Of a stretch of DNA of 56,376 bases, positions 42,940 through 51,925 are shown one piece after another. The first letter of the stretch is position 1, and each line of letters opens with the position of its first letter. Position numbers and translations under genes: made by a program. This DNA is from Hydrogenophaga sp. Its GTDB lineage: Bacteria; Pseudomonadota; Gammaproteobacteria; Burkholderiales; Burkholderiaceae_C. The notes below the pieces were generated by a model that saw only the letters and a program-made list of their open reading frames with translations, made no database searches and was not told where the DNA came from. The DNA is taken from NCBI GenBank assembly GCA_018993155.1, contig JAGKSX010000018.1, positions 1 through 56,376 on the forward strand, written 5' to 3'.

Positions 42940-43851
42940 ATGCGCATCGCCAGCACCCAGTACCACACCACCATGAACACCTCGCTGCAGATGGCGTCGT
43001 TCAAGGTCGAGCAACTCATGCAGCAGATGGCCACGGGCGAGCGCCTGCTGGTGCCTTCGGACGACCCCATCGCCAGCGTGCGCCTGGGCCGCCTGGCGCG
43101 CGAGCAGGCCGCACTGGACCAGTACCGCGACAACATCGCCGCCCTGGGCGGGCGCCTGCGGCACAGCGAGGTGCTGCTCGACAGCATGAGCCGCGACATG
43201 CTGCAGATGCGCGACCTGCAGATCTGGGCCGCCGACGGCACCAACACCTCGGAAGACGTGCAGGCCATGGCCACGCAGCTCATCTCGCTGCGCGACAGCA
43301 TCTTCGCCACCGCCAACACCCGCGACCAGGAGGGCCGCTACCTGTTTTCGGGCACCGCCTCGAACACCGCGACCCTCACGCACGACCCGGCCGCCGCGCC
43401 CGGCGCGCGCTACAGCTTCACCGGCAACACCGACCTGCAACAGGTGGTGGTGGGCAACGGCATCACGCAGGCGGCCAACGTGCCGCTGGACGAGATGGCC
43501 GCCTTCCTGAACCAGCTCGACCTCACCATCCAGGACTTCCAGACGCCCGGCGTCACCGTCAACGACCCCGCCGTGCGGGCCCGCCTCAAGGCCACCACGG
43601 ACCTGCTCGACACCACCTTCAACAGCGTGAGCTCGCGCATCGCGCGCATCGGTGGCTCGCTCACCACGCTGGACTCGCAGGACACCTCGCTGGCCAACGT
43701 GAGCCTGTCCAATGACCATGCGGTGCTCGCGCTCGGCAAGCTCGACTACGCCGAAGCCGCCGTGCACCTCAGCGGCTACACCACCGCGTTGCAGGCCACG
43801 CAGAAGGCCTACGCCAAGGTGTCGGCGCTCTCGCTGTTCAACGTGCTCTGA
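42940..43851 (+). CDS. flgL: Flagellar hook-filament junction protein FlgL
   Basis: The 303-residue protein is flagellin-like. The N-terminal helix carries MQQMATGERLLVPSDDPIAS and the C-terminal helix a YTTALQATQKAYAKVSALSL motif ending in LFNVL. It lies immediately after flgK. The 14-bp gap to the next gene suggests the operon continues. Confidence 0.95.
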   Translation: MRIASTQYHTTMNTSLQMASFKVEQLMQQMATGERLLVPSDDPIASVRLGRLAREQAALDQYRDNIAALGGRLRHSEVLLDSMSRDMLQMRDLQIWAADGTNTSEDVQAMATQLISLRDSIFATANTRDQEGRYLFSGTASNTATLTHDPAAAPGARYSFTGNTDLQQVVVGNGITQAANVPLDEMAAFLNQLDLTIQDFQTPGVTVNDPAVRARLKATTDLLDTTFNSVSSRIARIGGSLTTLDSQDTSLANVSLSNDHAVLALGKLDYAEAAVHLSGYTTALQATQKAYAKVSALSLFNVL

Positions 43852-43865
43852 CCGGTCGTTCGCGC

Positions 43866-44933
43866 ATGCAGGTCAACACGCTTCCGGCCCTTCGATCCAG
43901 CGCGAGCCCCGAGCGCTCGTCGTCCGGCGCCGCGCTCAATGCCGGGCGGACTGCGGGCCTGGCGACGGCGGTGCCCGTGGCGGCCAGCGCCCATCCCCTG
44001 CGCGGCCCGGCGGGCGCGGCGGCCCGACCGGCGTCCGCCTTCAGTCCCTGGGATGGCGAACGGCACGGTCAGGTGGCCGCAGCCCAGTCGTCGAAGGCCT
44101 ACCTGGGCCGGCTGTCCGCCGATCTGCACACGCTCAAGTCGGGCTACAGCGACCAGCTCGCCGAGCCGGCCACGGCCCACCAGCGCGAGCCCGAACTCGC
44201 GGCGGCGCGGCAAGGCCTGAAGACCCTCTGGCGCCAGCGCGCCGCGTCCACCGGCGCTGCCATCGACCCGCAACTGCAGTACCAGGGCCACGGTGCGGCC
44301 CGCCAGACCTTCCGCATCCGCGGCATCGACGCGGCCGCGCTCTCGCAGGGCGCGCGCGAGGTGCTCAGCATCGGCCTGCCGTCCAACCTGGCCGGCCCGC
44401 TGACCGTCACCATCGACCCCGAGCAGGGCGTGCACAGCAACGTGCGCCGGCTCGACCACGCCCTGGCTGCGGCCGAGGTGCGCGTGCACATCGATGACCG
44501 GGGTGAACCGGTGTTCAGCGCATCGGAAGCCACCTGGGACAAGGTGCAGGACCGCATCACCATCAAGGGCGAAGGACATCGGTTTGCCGACGGCGTGGCC
44601 CAGCGCGTGCGCACCCAGACCGAGGCACCGGCCCTGCCTTCGGCCCTGTACGAGCAGGCGCCGGTAGAGCTGCAGGAAATCCGCACCGCATTGCAGCGCG
44701 TGATCCATGCGCTGGACCGCGTGGGCTTCACCCAGGCCCAGGTGGCCGGCGCGCTGGCACTGGCCTCGGCCGAGGCCAGCGCCGCCTCGGCGGAGATTCC
44801 GGCAGAGTCGGTGGAGCGTTCGGCCCAGGCCTTTCTGGTGCGCACGCAGTCGATGCGCTTCGAGACCTATGCCGATGTGGCGCCGGCCCTGGCGGGCGTG
44901 AACCGCGCGCGGGTCATGGCGCTGCTGGGCTGA
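43866..44933 (+). CDS. Putative flagellar axial-associated protein in the LafW position
   Basis: The 355-residue protein cannot be named securely. The first ~65 residues are Ala/Ser/Arg-rich and probably disordered, as in export signals. Residues about 149–240 resemble a flagellin-type 'hook IN' domain: FRIRGIDAAALSQGAREVLS, then VTIDPEQG, LDHALAAAEVRVHIDDRGEP and ITIKGEGHRF. The tail is helical. It follows flgL by 14 bp and precedes the flagellin, the place of lafW, a putative hook-associated gene, in Flag-2 clusters. Its last 20 bp overlap the convergent methyltransferase gene. Role inferred from context and motif only. Confidence 0.6.
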   Translation: MQVNTLPALRSSASPERSSSGAALNAGRTAGLATAVPVAASAHPLRGPAGAAARPASAFSPWDGERHGQVAAAQSSKAYLGRLSADLHTLKSGYSDQLAEPATAHQREPELAAARQGLKTLWRQRAASTGAAIDPQLQYQGHGAARQTFRIRGIDAAALSQGAREVLSIGLPSNLAGPLTVTIDPEQGVHSNVRRLDHALAAAEVRVHIDDRGEPVFSASEATWDKVQDRITIKGEGHRFADGVAQRVRTQTEAPALPSALYEQAPVELQEIRTALQRVIHALDRVGFTQAQVAGALALASAEASAASAEIPAESVERSAQAFLVRTQSMRFETYADVAPALAGVNRARVMALLG

Positions 44934-45762
44934 CGCGGGCCGGAGCGCCGGCGCTCGTCGCCACCACCACGTGGGCCTGGATCTTGCCGGCCACCGGGCC
45001 GTCGCCGTGGCGGCTGGCGATGGCCTCGGTCGCGCGGTCCGTGGCGAACTGCAGCAGACCGGCATCCCGCGCCTCGATTTCGTTGCGCAGCGGCGTCCCC
45101 TGGCAGTAGGCGGTGGCAGCGTCCCGTGCCGAAGCAGCATGGCTCACTTCTTCGCGCGTCTCGATCCGGATGTCGGTAAACCCCGCGCGGCTCAGCTCGT
45201 CGCGGATCCCGGCGACATCGTGGTAACCGTGCGGTACGAGGGCCGGGAAGCGCGGCGGGTTGTCCGGGAACACGGTGGCGAGGGCGTTGGTGACCTCGTC
45301 GGCAAAGGCGTTGTTCTCGATGCGGTCCCAGGTGCTGAAGACAAAGTGCCCACCCGGCCGGAGCACGCGACGGGCCTCGGTATAGCCGGCGACCCGATCG
45401 GGGAAGAACATCACGCCGAACTGGCAGCAGACAGCGTCGAATGTGCCGTCCGCGAACGGCAGGTGGAGCGCGTCCGCCGGTTGCCATTCGATGCGGGCAT
45501 CGACCCCTTGCCGGGCGGCGGCATGGGTCAGCATGGGCTGGTTGAGGTCGGTCACCACGTAGCGTGCGTGAGCGCCGAGCCGGGGCGCCAGTGCCCGGGT
45601 GACCACACCGGTGCCAGCCGCGGTCTCCAGTACCGCACCGGGTGAGAAGGCTGCCACCAGCTCCGCCATGTGTTTCGCGTAGGCCGCGAAGATCATGGGG
45701 ACCATCAGGCTGTCGTAGAACTTCGGGATCGAGCCCGCGAAGACGGTGTGGGTTTCGGCCAT
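44914..45762 (-). CDS. Class I SAM-dependent methyltransferase (UbiE/Ubi-like fold)
   Basis: The 282-residue protein has SAM-binding motif I VLETAAGTGVVTRAL (about 44–58), an acidic post-I residue in VVTDLNQPML, and motifs FDAVCCQFGVMFF and EARRVLRPGGHFVFSTW. A GGGAGG box just upstream (reverse strand) fixes the ATG at 45762. It is embedded between the LafW-position gene, with a 20-bp convergent overlap, and the divergent flagellin. The target is unknown; flagellin or a small molecule are both possible. It may be a late insertion, since it breaks an otherwise uniform flagellar run. Confidence 0.85.
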   Translation of the reverse strand: MAETHTVFAGSIPKFYDSLMVPMIFAAYAKHMAELVAAFSPGAVLETAAGTGVVTRALAPRLGAHARYVVTDLNQPMLTHAAARQGVDARIEWQPADALHLPFADGTFDAVCCQFGVMFFPDRVAGYTEARRVLRPGGHFVFSTWDRIENNAFADEVTNALATVFPDNPPRFPALVPHGYHDVAGIRDELSRAGFTDIRIETREEVSHAASARDAATAYCQGTPLRNEIEARDAGLLQFATDRATEAIASRHGDGPVAGKIQAHVVVATSAGAPARVSPAAP

Positions 45763-45956
45763 GAGACCTCCCATGGAAGGTGGGATGGTGCGCTTCGTCA
45801 GAGCCCTCGTCAACGCCGCTCAGCCAGCTTTCTCGGTGCCAACGGATCTATTCGAAAAAATTCTGCTGCCGCATTTAAGGACCCGCTCCAGCAGGTCGCT
45901 CTGTACTGGTGAGGTCGTCGATACCCGGCGTCCCAACCGATCAAGGAGTACCCACC

Positions 45957-46838
45957 ATGTTGAGCCTGCACACCAACTACGCTTCGCTGAGCACCCAGAA
46001 CGCCCTGGGCTCCACCCAGAAGACCCTGACGACGTCCATGGCCCGCCTGGGCACGGGCTTCCGCATCAACTCCGCCATGGACGATGCCGCCGGCCTGCAG
46101 ATCGCCACCCGCATGAACGCCCAGTCGCGCGGCATGGCCGTGGCGATGCGCAACACGCAGAACGGCATCTCGATGATGCAGACCGCCGAAGGCGCGTTCA
46201 AGGAAATGACGAACATCGTCACCCGCATGAAGGACCTGGCCACCGAAGCGGCCAACGGCTCGGCCACCCAGGAAGACCGCGACGCCCTCCAGTCCGAGTT
46301 CGACCAGCTCGGTGAAGAGCTCGGCAACATCATGACGAACAGCTCGTTCGCCGGTGAAGCCCTGTTCAGCAAGGACGGCACGGCCGGCAAGCTCGGCGCT
46401 GCGGCCGTGACGTTCCAGATCGGCGCGACGACCGCCGAAACGATGGACGTGGACGTGACCACGGCCCTGGGCGACCTGGGCACCGACCTCGACGCCGTGG
46501 TGGCCCCCTACCCCGCCGGCGTGACCGCCACCGCCGGCACCGAAATCGCCAGCGCCGCCGCCGCCAACACCGCCATCGACGACCTGGCCGACGTGCTGGA
46601 CTCCATCGGTGCCGTGCGCGCGCAGCTGGGTGCTTCGTCCAACCGCCTGGAAAGCGTCTACAACAACCTGGGCAACCAGCGCACCCAGACCGAAGCCTCC
46701 AAGGGCCGAATCATGGACGTGGACTACGCCGCTGAAACGGCCAACATGACGAAGAACCAGATGCTGATGCAGGCCAGCACCTCGATGCTCAAGCAGTCGT
46801 CGAGCATGTCGCAGCTGGTCATGTCGCTCATGCAGTAA
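45957..46838 (+). CDS. Lateral-type flagellin (LafA-like)
   Basis: The 293-residue flagellin opens with LSLHTNYASLSTQNAL, the form seen in lateral flagellins, then the conserved RLGTGFRINSAMDDAAGLQI. The C-terminus contains LESVYNNLGNQRTQTEASKG and ends in SLMQ. The surface domain is short (about residues 140–200). It is Met-rich (20 Met) and has no Cys. An AAGGAG box (45943–45948) precedes the ATG. I could not find a good sigma-28 promoter in the 194-bp divergent gap. A strong terminator follows. Confidence 0.95.
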   Translation: MLSLHTNYASLSTQNALGSTQKTLTTSMARLGTGFRINSAMDDAAGLQIATRMNAQSRGMAVAMRNTQNGISMMQTAEGAFKEMTNIVTRMKDLATEAANGSATQEDRDALQSEFDQLGEELGNIMTNSSFAGEALFSKDGTAGKLGAAAVTFQIGATTAETMDVDVTTALGDLGTDLDAVVAPYPAGVTATAGTEIASAAAANTAIDDLADVLDSIGAVRAQLGASSNRLESVYNNLGNQRTQTEASKGRIMDVDYAAETANMTKNQMLMQASTSMLKQSSSMSQLVMSLMQ

Positions 46839-46850
46839 ACCGGCGACTTC

Positions 46851-46870
46851 GGCCGCCTTCCACGGCGGCC
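46851..46870 (+). promoter_or_regulatory. GC-rich hairpin in the flagellin 3' UTR
   Basis: GGCCGCC (46851–46857) pairs perfectly with GGCGGCC (46864–46870) across a 6-nt loop, 12 bp after the flagellin stop. With the terminator 10 bp downstream it gives the flagellin mRNA two 3' structures, which may stabilise the transcript. Confidence 0.6.
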
Positions 46871-46879
46871 CGAGACGAC

Positions 46880-46911
46880 AAAGCCAGCCGGTGAACCGGC
46901 TGGCTTTTTTT
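46880..46911 (+). terminator. Strong intrinsic terminator after flagellin
   Basis: AAAGCCAGCCG (46880–46890) pairs with CGGCTGGCTTT (46897–46907) around a GTGAAC loop, followed by a run of T residues. This is the strongest terminator in the window and isolates the flagellin unit from the next gene. Confidence 0.93.
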
Positions 46912-46939
46912 CATTCCGAAGGGGTGGACGGAGACCTGC

Positions 46940-47905
46940 ATGAACATCGATCGCGTCACCGCCGCGAGCCTCACGCCGCAGCAGCGCCATCCCGCCCGGG
47001 ACGGCGCGCCGCGACCGGCCGTGGGCGAGCACATTGCGCTGCGCTACGAGGGGCGCGACGAGCACGGCGTGACGCTGCGGCGCGATCGCGGCGCCACGCT
47101 GCGCCTGCCCCCGCAAGGCGCCTGGGCCCAGGGCCTTTCGGTGGGCGACATGGTGTGGATGCGGGTGCTGGCGACCGAGCCTTCGCTCGAACTCGAGTTC
47201 GTCGCGCCCCGGCCGGGCGTGCCGGGCGCCCTCGCATCACCCGACGAACTGCCCGCGATGCGCCTGGACCAGGCGGCCCTGCGGGCCTACCAGTGGAAGC
47301 TGCCGCCGCCCGCCGAGCTGGCGGCCGCATGGCGCGTCATCCTCACGTCCCGCCATATGGACCTGGGCCTGCAAGGGCTGGCGCTGCTGGAGCGGCCACC
47401 GCTGGCGCTGCCCGGCCCGCACACGGCGCCCGGTTCGCCGCTGCCGGAGCGCGGCGAGCCCGGTCACTGGCGTTTTCACCTGTACGCCTGGGGCGGCATG
47501 AGCGTGGCGCTGCGCGTGGCCGCGGCGCCGCGGTGGGAGCGACGCAAGCCTCGGCCACGGGAAGAGGGGCCCGCCGGCCTGGAGGTGGCCCTGACCCTGC
47601 CGCAGGCCGGCCCGATCACGGTGCAGTTGCTGTGGGTGGGGGGCGGCCTGGCCATGGCCCTGATTCCCCGACAGGCTCAGGTGCTGCCCCTGCTGCGCGA
47701 GCTGATGCCGGCGCTGGCCGAGGCCCTGGACCGCCTGGGCGCGCCGCTGGTGAAGGTGCAGCTGGGCACGCCGCTGGCACCCCTGCCGCCAGGGGGCTTG
47801 AACTACCGACCCGGCCCGACCTCGCCGCTGTTGCTGCACGCCCTGGCCGAGGTGGTAAGCAGCGTCACGCGGCACTGGCCGGTGCCGCCGGACGCCTTGG
47901 CCTGA
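46940..47905 (+). CDS. Hypothetical protein with a FliK-like C-terminal domain
   Basis: The 321-residue protein has a GGAG box 7 nt before its ATG. Residues about 212–275 read VALTLPQAGPITVQLLWVGG, then LRELMPALAEALDRLGAPLV and KVQLG. This resembles the hook-length control C-terminal domain, in which strands are followed by a helix and a final strand. The N-terminal part (about 25–110) may form a small beta domain. It lies 7 bp from the convergent flhA. It could be a second hook-length or secretion-switch factor. Confidence 0.65.
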   Translation: MNIDRVTAASLTPQQRHPARDGAPRPAVGEHIALRYEGRDEHGVTLRRDRGATLRLPPQGAWAQGLSVGDMVWMRVLATEPSLELEFVAPRPGVPGALASPDELPAMRLDQAALRAYQWKLPPPAELAAAWRVILTSRHMDLGLQGLALLERPPLALPGPHTAPGSPLPERGEPGHWRFHLYAWGGMSVALRVAAAPRWERRKPRPREEGPAGLEVALTLPQAGPITVQLLWVGGGLAMALIPRQAQVLPLLRELMPALAEALDRLGAPLVKVQLGTPLAPLPPGGLNYRPGPTSPLLLHALAEVVSSVTRHWPVPPDALA

Positions 47906-47912
47906 AGGCCGC

Positions 47913-50000
47913 TCAGCCCAGCGAGCCGACGATGGAGACCTCGCGCTGCTCGGGCACCTCGTTGTAGGACAGCACGTGCAGGCCCGGCGCGAACAGCCGG
48001 GCGTAGCGCGCCAGCAGAGGGCGCACCTGGGGCATCACCAGCAGCAGCGGCGTGGCCGCCATCTGCTTCATCTGCTCGCGCGCGATGGGCATGTGGGACT
48101 GCAGCTGGTTGAGCAGGTTGGGGTCGATGGGGAAGTTGTCCAGCGCCACCTTGCCGGCGCTGCGCGCCTGGTTGAGCGCGCCCAGCAGCAGGTTCTCCAG
48201 CTCGCCGCCCATGTTGAAGGCCTTGATCTCGCCGGTCTGGCCGCACAGGGCGCCGACGATCTGGCGGCGCAGCGTGCAGCGCACCTCGGCGGCCAGCAGC
48301 AATGGGTCCTTGGTCTGCTCCGCGTTGTCCAGCAGGGTGGTGGCCACGGGCACGATGTCCTTGAGCGACACGTTCTCGGCCAGCAGGGTGCGGAACACCT
48401 TGAGCAGCATGCTGTGGGTGAAGGCCTTGTCCAGCGCCGCCGACAGCTTGGGGGCGAGCGCGCCCAGCCGCTCCATCAGCGCGTGGACGTCGTCGTGCTG
48501 GAACAGCTCGCCGAGGTTCTCGCGCATCAGCTTGGTCACGTGCGTGGCGATCACCGTGGGCACGTCCACCACCTGGTAGCCCATGCCCAGGGCGTGCGCC
48601 TTCTGCGCGGGCTCGATCCAGACCACCGGCATGCGGAACGACGGGTCGGCGCCCGGGATGCCGTCGATGTCGCCATACACCTGGGGCCCCGGGATGGCCA
48701 TGAGCCGGTCGGCGAACACCTCGGCCTGCGCCAGCACCGTGCCGTGCATGAGCACCGAGTAGAAGTTGGGCTTGAGGCCGAGGTCGTCGCGCGCGCCGAT
48801 GGGCGGCAGCACCACGCCCATGCCTTCGCTCAGGGTCTGGCGCACGCCCTTGAGGCGCTTGGCGAGCACGGCGCCTTGCCCGGGGTCGATCAGGCCCACC
48901 AGCTTGTAGCCCACCGACACGGCCACCGGCTCCACCACCGGCAGGCTTTTCCAGTCGATCTCGGGCTGGCTCTCGGTCAGCAGGGCCACCTGCACCTGGG
49001 CGGTGGGGTCGGGCGGGGCCACCACCACGCGCGAGCCCATGCGCCACGCCACGTAACCGAGCACGCCGGCGAAGGCGAAGAAGATCAAGGTGGGCATGCC
49101 CGGGATGGCGCCCAGCAGGGCCATCAGGCCGGCCGCCCCGTACAGCACGCCCGGCGAAGCCAGCAGCTGGCCGGTGATCTGCTTCTCGATGTCGCCCGAC
49201 TCGCTGGCGCGGGTGACGATGATGGCCGCGGCGGCGGAGAGCAGCAGCGCCGGGATCTGCGCGACCAGACCGTCGCCGATGGTCAGCAGCGCGTACAGCT
49301 TGAACGACTCGCCCAGCGAGAGGTCGTGCATGAAGCTGCCGATGAGCACGCCGCCGATGAGGTTGATCAGCAGGATCAGGATGCCGGCGATGGCATCGCC
49401 CTTGACGAACTTGGAGGCGCCGTCCATGGCGCCGTAGAAGTCGGCCTCGCCGGCCACTTCCTTGCGGCGCGTCTGGGCGCCTTCCTGGTTGATGAGGCCG
49501 GCGTTGAGGTCGGCGTCGATCGCCATCTGCTTGCCGGGCAGGGCGTCGAGCGTGAAGCGCGCCGACACCTCCGAGATGCGCTCGGCGCCTTTGGTGACCA
49601 CCAGGAAGTTGATGATCATCAGGATCACGAACACCACCAGGCCGACCACGAAGTTGCCACCGATCACCACGTGGCCGAAGGCCTCGACCACCTGGCCGGC
49701 CGCGTCCGTGCCCTGGTGGCCGTTGAGCAGCACCACCCGCGTCGAGGCCACGTTGAGCATCAGGCGCAGCAGCGTGGCGCCCAGGATGACGGTGGGGAAG
49801 ATGGAGAAGTCCAGCGGCCGGCGGCTGTTGACCGCGACCAGAATCACGATCAGGGAGAGCACGATGTTGAACGTGAACAGCACGTCCAGCAGCAGCGGCG
49901 GCAGCGGCAGGATCACCATCGTCAGCATCGCCAGCAGGAAAAGCGGCGCGGCGTAGCGCATGCGCTGCAGGTCGGACCAGAGTGACTTCAGGGCGTTCAT
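47913..50000 (-). CDS. flhA: Flagellar export gate protein FlhA
   Basis: The 695-residue protein has eight N-terminal membrane segments (LPPLLLDVLFTFNIVLSLIV region) and the conserved FHIPEP-family stretch SARFTLDALPGKQMAIDADL followed by NAGLINQEGAQTRRKEV. A large cytoplasmic C-terminal domain binds chaperone–substrate complexes. It is the last gene of the reverse-strand fliE–flhA operon and 13 bp after flhB. Confidence 0.97.
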   Translation of the reverse strand: MNALKSLWSDLQRMRYAAPLFLLAMLTMVILPLPPLLLDVLFTFNIVLSLIVILVAVNSRRPLDFSIFPTVILGATLLRLMLNVASTRVVLLNGHQGTDAAGQVVEAFGHVVIGGNFVVGLVVFVILMIINFLVVTKGAERISEVSARFTLDALPGKQMAIDADLNAGLINQEGAQTRRKEVAGEADFYGAMDGASKFVKGDAIAGILILLINLIGGVLIGSFMHDLSLGESFKLYALLTIGDGLVAQIPALLLSAAAAIIVTRASESGDIEKQITGQLLASPGVLYGAAGLMALLGAIPGMPTLIFFAFAGVLGYVAWRMGSRVVVAPPDPTAQVQVALLTESQPEIDWKSLPVVEPVAVSVGYKLVGLIDPGQGAVLAKRLKGVRQTLSEGMGVVLPPIGARDDLGLKPNFYSVLMHGTVLAQAEVFADRLMAIPGPQVYGDIDGIPGADPSFRMPVVWIEPAQKAHALGMGYQVVDVPTVIATHVTKLMRENLGELFQHDDVHALMERLGALAPKLSAALDKAFTHSMLLKVFRTLLAENVSLKDIVPVATTLLDNAEQTKDPLLLAAEVRCTLRRQIVGALCGQTGEIKAFNMGGELENLLLGALNQARSAGKVALDNFPIDPNLLNQLQSHMPIAREQMKQMAATPLLLVMPQVRPLLARYARLFAPGLHVLSYNEVPEQREVSIVGSLG

Positions 50001-50013
50001 GGCGGGCTTCGGG

Positions 50014-51138
50014 TCAGGTCAGGTGGGCGGGGACGTGGAGGTCGGCGGGCAGCGCGGGCTGCGCCTTGCGGCCGCCCTCGCGGTAGGCGCGCAGCTGGAG
50101 CACATGGCGCAGCACGAGCGCCACGGCCTGGTACAGCGCGGCCGGGATCTGCTGCTTGACCTGGCTGGTGTTGTAGATGGCGCGCGCCAGTGGCGGCAGC
50201 TCCAGCACCTCCACCTTGTGTTCGGTGGCCAGGGCGCGGATGTAGAGCGCGAGTTCGTCCACGCCCTTGGCGATGACGTAGGGCGCTTCGGCCTTCTGCG
50301 TGTCGTACTTGAGCGCCACCGCGTAGTGCGTGGGGTTGACGATCACCACGTCGGCGGTGGGCACGATCTTGCGCACGCTGCGCTTGGCGATCTGCTGCTG
50401 CAGCTGGCGGATGCGCTGGCGCACCTCGGGCCGGCCTTCGCTGGTCTTGTGCTCTTCCTTCAGGTCGCGCTTGCTCATGCGCTGCTCGCGCAGGAAGACG
50501 AAGCGCTGCAGCGGCAGGTCGATCAGCGCGAACACCACGAACACGCTGCACAGGGTGAAGATGCCGGTGATCGCCAAGCCCATGGCCTGCGCCAGCGCCT
50601 CGTGCAGCGGCAGGCCCTGCAGCCGCAGGAAGGCTGGGCGGGTGGAACTCGCGGTGTGCCAGAGCACGCCACCCAGGCAGGCCGCCTTGGCGGCGGTGGT
50701 GGCCCAGTCGATCAGGTGCTTGGGCTTGGTGATGCGGCTGAAGTAGCTCAGCGGGTTCAGCCGCTCCAGCTTGGGCATGAACTGGTCGGTGCTGAGCACC
50801 CAGCCGCTGGGGAACAGCGTGAACGCGGCCACGATGAGGGGGATGAGCGCCAGGGGCAGCACCATCTTGCCCACCAGCAGGATCGCCGGCTTGAAGGCGT
50901 TGGACCACAGGTTGTCCAGCGCGGCCTCGCCGTCGAGCACCACGAAGCCCAGGCCGAACAGGTGCTTGAAATCCGCCAGGTACGAGGGCGCCAGGATGAC
51001 GATGAGCTGCAGGCTGCAGACCAGGCCCACGGCAGTGGCCACGTCCTTGGAGCGGGCGACCTGGCCCTTCTCGCGCGCCTTGCGCAGCTTCTGCGCGCTG
51101 GCGTCTTCGGTCTTTTCCCCGGTGTCCTGCTCGGCCAT
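50014..51138 (-). CDS. flhB: Flagellar export switch protein FlhB
   Basis: The 374-residue protein has four membrane segments and a cytoplasmic domain with the autocleavage site Asn268-Pro269-Thr270-His271 in VIVNPTHYAVALKYD. Cleavage there is required for the change from hook to filament export, triggered by FliK. The C-terminal tail after about 350 is basic and Pro-rich. It lies 3 bp after fliR. Confidence 0.97.
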   Translation of the reverse strand: MAEQDTGEKTEDASAQKLRKAREKGQVARSKDVATAVGLVCSLQLIVILAPSYLADFKHLFGLGFVVLDGEAALDNLWSNAFKPAILLVGKMVLPLALIPLIVAAFTLFPSGWVLSTDQFMPKLERLNPLSYFSRITKPKHLIDWATTAAKAACLGGVLWHTASSTRPAFLRLQGLPLHEALAQAMGLAITGIFTLCSVFVVFALIDLPLQRFVFLREQRMSKRDLKEEHKTSEGRPEVRQRIRQLQQQIAKRSVRKIVPTADVVIVNPTHYAVALKYDTQKAEAPYVIAKGVDELALYIRALATEHKVEVLELPPLARAIYNTSQVKQQIPAALYQAVALVLRHVLQLRAYREGGRKAQPALPADLHVPAHLT

Positions 51139-51141
51139 GGC

Positions 51142-51915
51142 TTACCTCACCACCATCATCTGTTCGAGCATGCCCAGCACGCGCGAGGTGAGGCGCACGT
51201 ACTGCTCGGGGATGTAGCGCACCAGGCCGGAGAGCATGAACAGGCCGAACACGATGATCAGCGAGAAGCCGAGCGAGAACAGGTTGAAGGCCGGCGCGAT
51301 GCGGTTGAGCAGGCCGAAGCCGATCTGCACCACCAAGGCCGAGAAGATCACCGGCAGGGCCAGCAGCAGGGCGGCCGAGAAGACCCACGCCACCTGCAGC
51401 GGCAGCATCTCCAGCGCCACCTGCGGGATGCCGCCGCCCACGGGCCAGGATTTGAAGCTCGATCCCATCACGCCGTTGAAGACCAGGTGGCCTTCGACGG
51501 CGAAGAACACCAGGATGCTCATGACGTAGAGCAGGGTGGAGACCACGTCGGAGGACACGCCGCTCATGGGGTCGTTCATGACCGCCATGGACAGGCCCAT
51601 CTGCGACGAGGCCATGAAGCCCAGCAGGGTGAAGACCGCCATGATGAACTGGAAACACAGGCCAATGATCAGGCCGATCACCACCTGCTCGATGGTGGTG
51701 ACGATGCCGAGCAGGGAGAAGGGGGTGATCGGCGCCGGGGGCTGCGCCACCGGCAGCAGCACCACGGCCAGCGCCAGCGCCAGCAGCACGCGCACGGTGA
51801 CGGGCACCATGTTCTCGCCCACCACCGGCATGAACGAGAGCATGGCCAGCAGCCGCACGAAGGGCCACCACATCGCCAGCAGCGTGGCCAGCAATTGACC
51901 GAAGACCGGCTCCAT
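51142..51915 (-). CDS. fliR: Flagellar export membrane protein FliR
   Basis: The 257-residue protein is hydrophobic with six membrane segments and the FliR-type opening WWPFVRLLAMLSFMPVVGE. The middle has SMAVMNDPMSGVSSDVVSTL. With FliP and FliQ it builds the export channel. The ATG at 51915 is chosen; a GTG at 51924 is possible. Confidence 0.95.
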   Translation of the reverse strand: MEPVFGQLLATLLAMWWPFVRLLAMLSFMPVVGENMVPVTVRVLLALALAVVLLPVAQPPAPITPFSLLGIVTTIEQVVIGLIIGLCFQFIMAVFTLLGFMASSQMGLSMAVMNDPMSGVSSDVVSTLLYVMSILVFFAVEGHLVFNGVMGSSFKSWPVGGGIPQVALEMLPLQVAWVFSAALLLALPVIFSALVVQIGFGLLNRIAPAFNLFSLGFSLIIVFGLFMLSGLVRYIPEQYVRLTSRVLGMLEQMMVVR

Positions 51916-51925
51916 GGGGCTCACG

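Noticed and set aside
45841-45956. Sigma-28 promoter for flagellin
   Set aside because: GCCGCATT (45868–45875) and GTCGATAC (45917–45924) resemble −10 boxes, but neither has an acceptable −35 at 15 bp, so no promoter is called.
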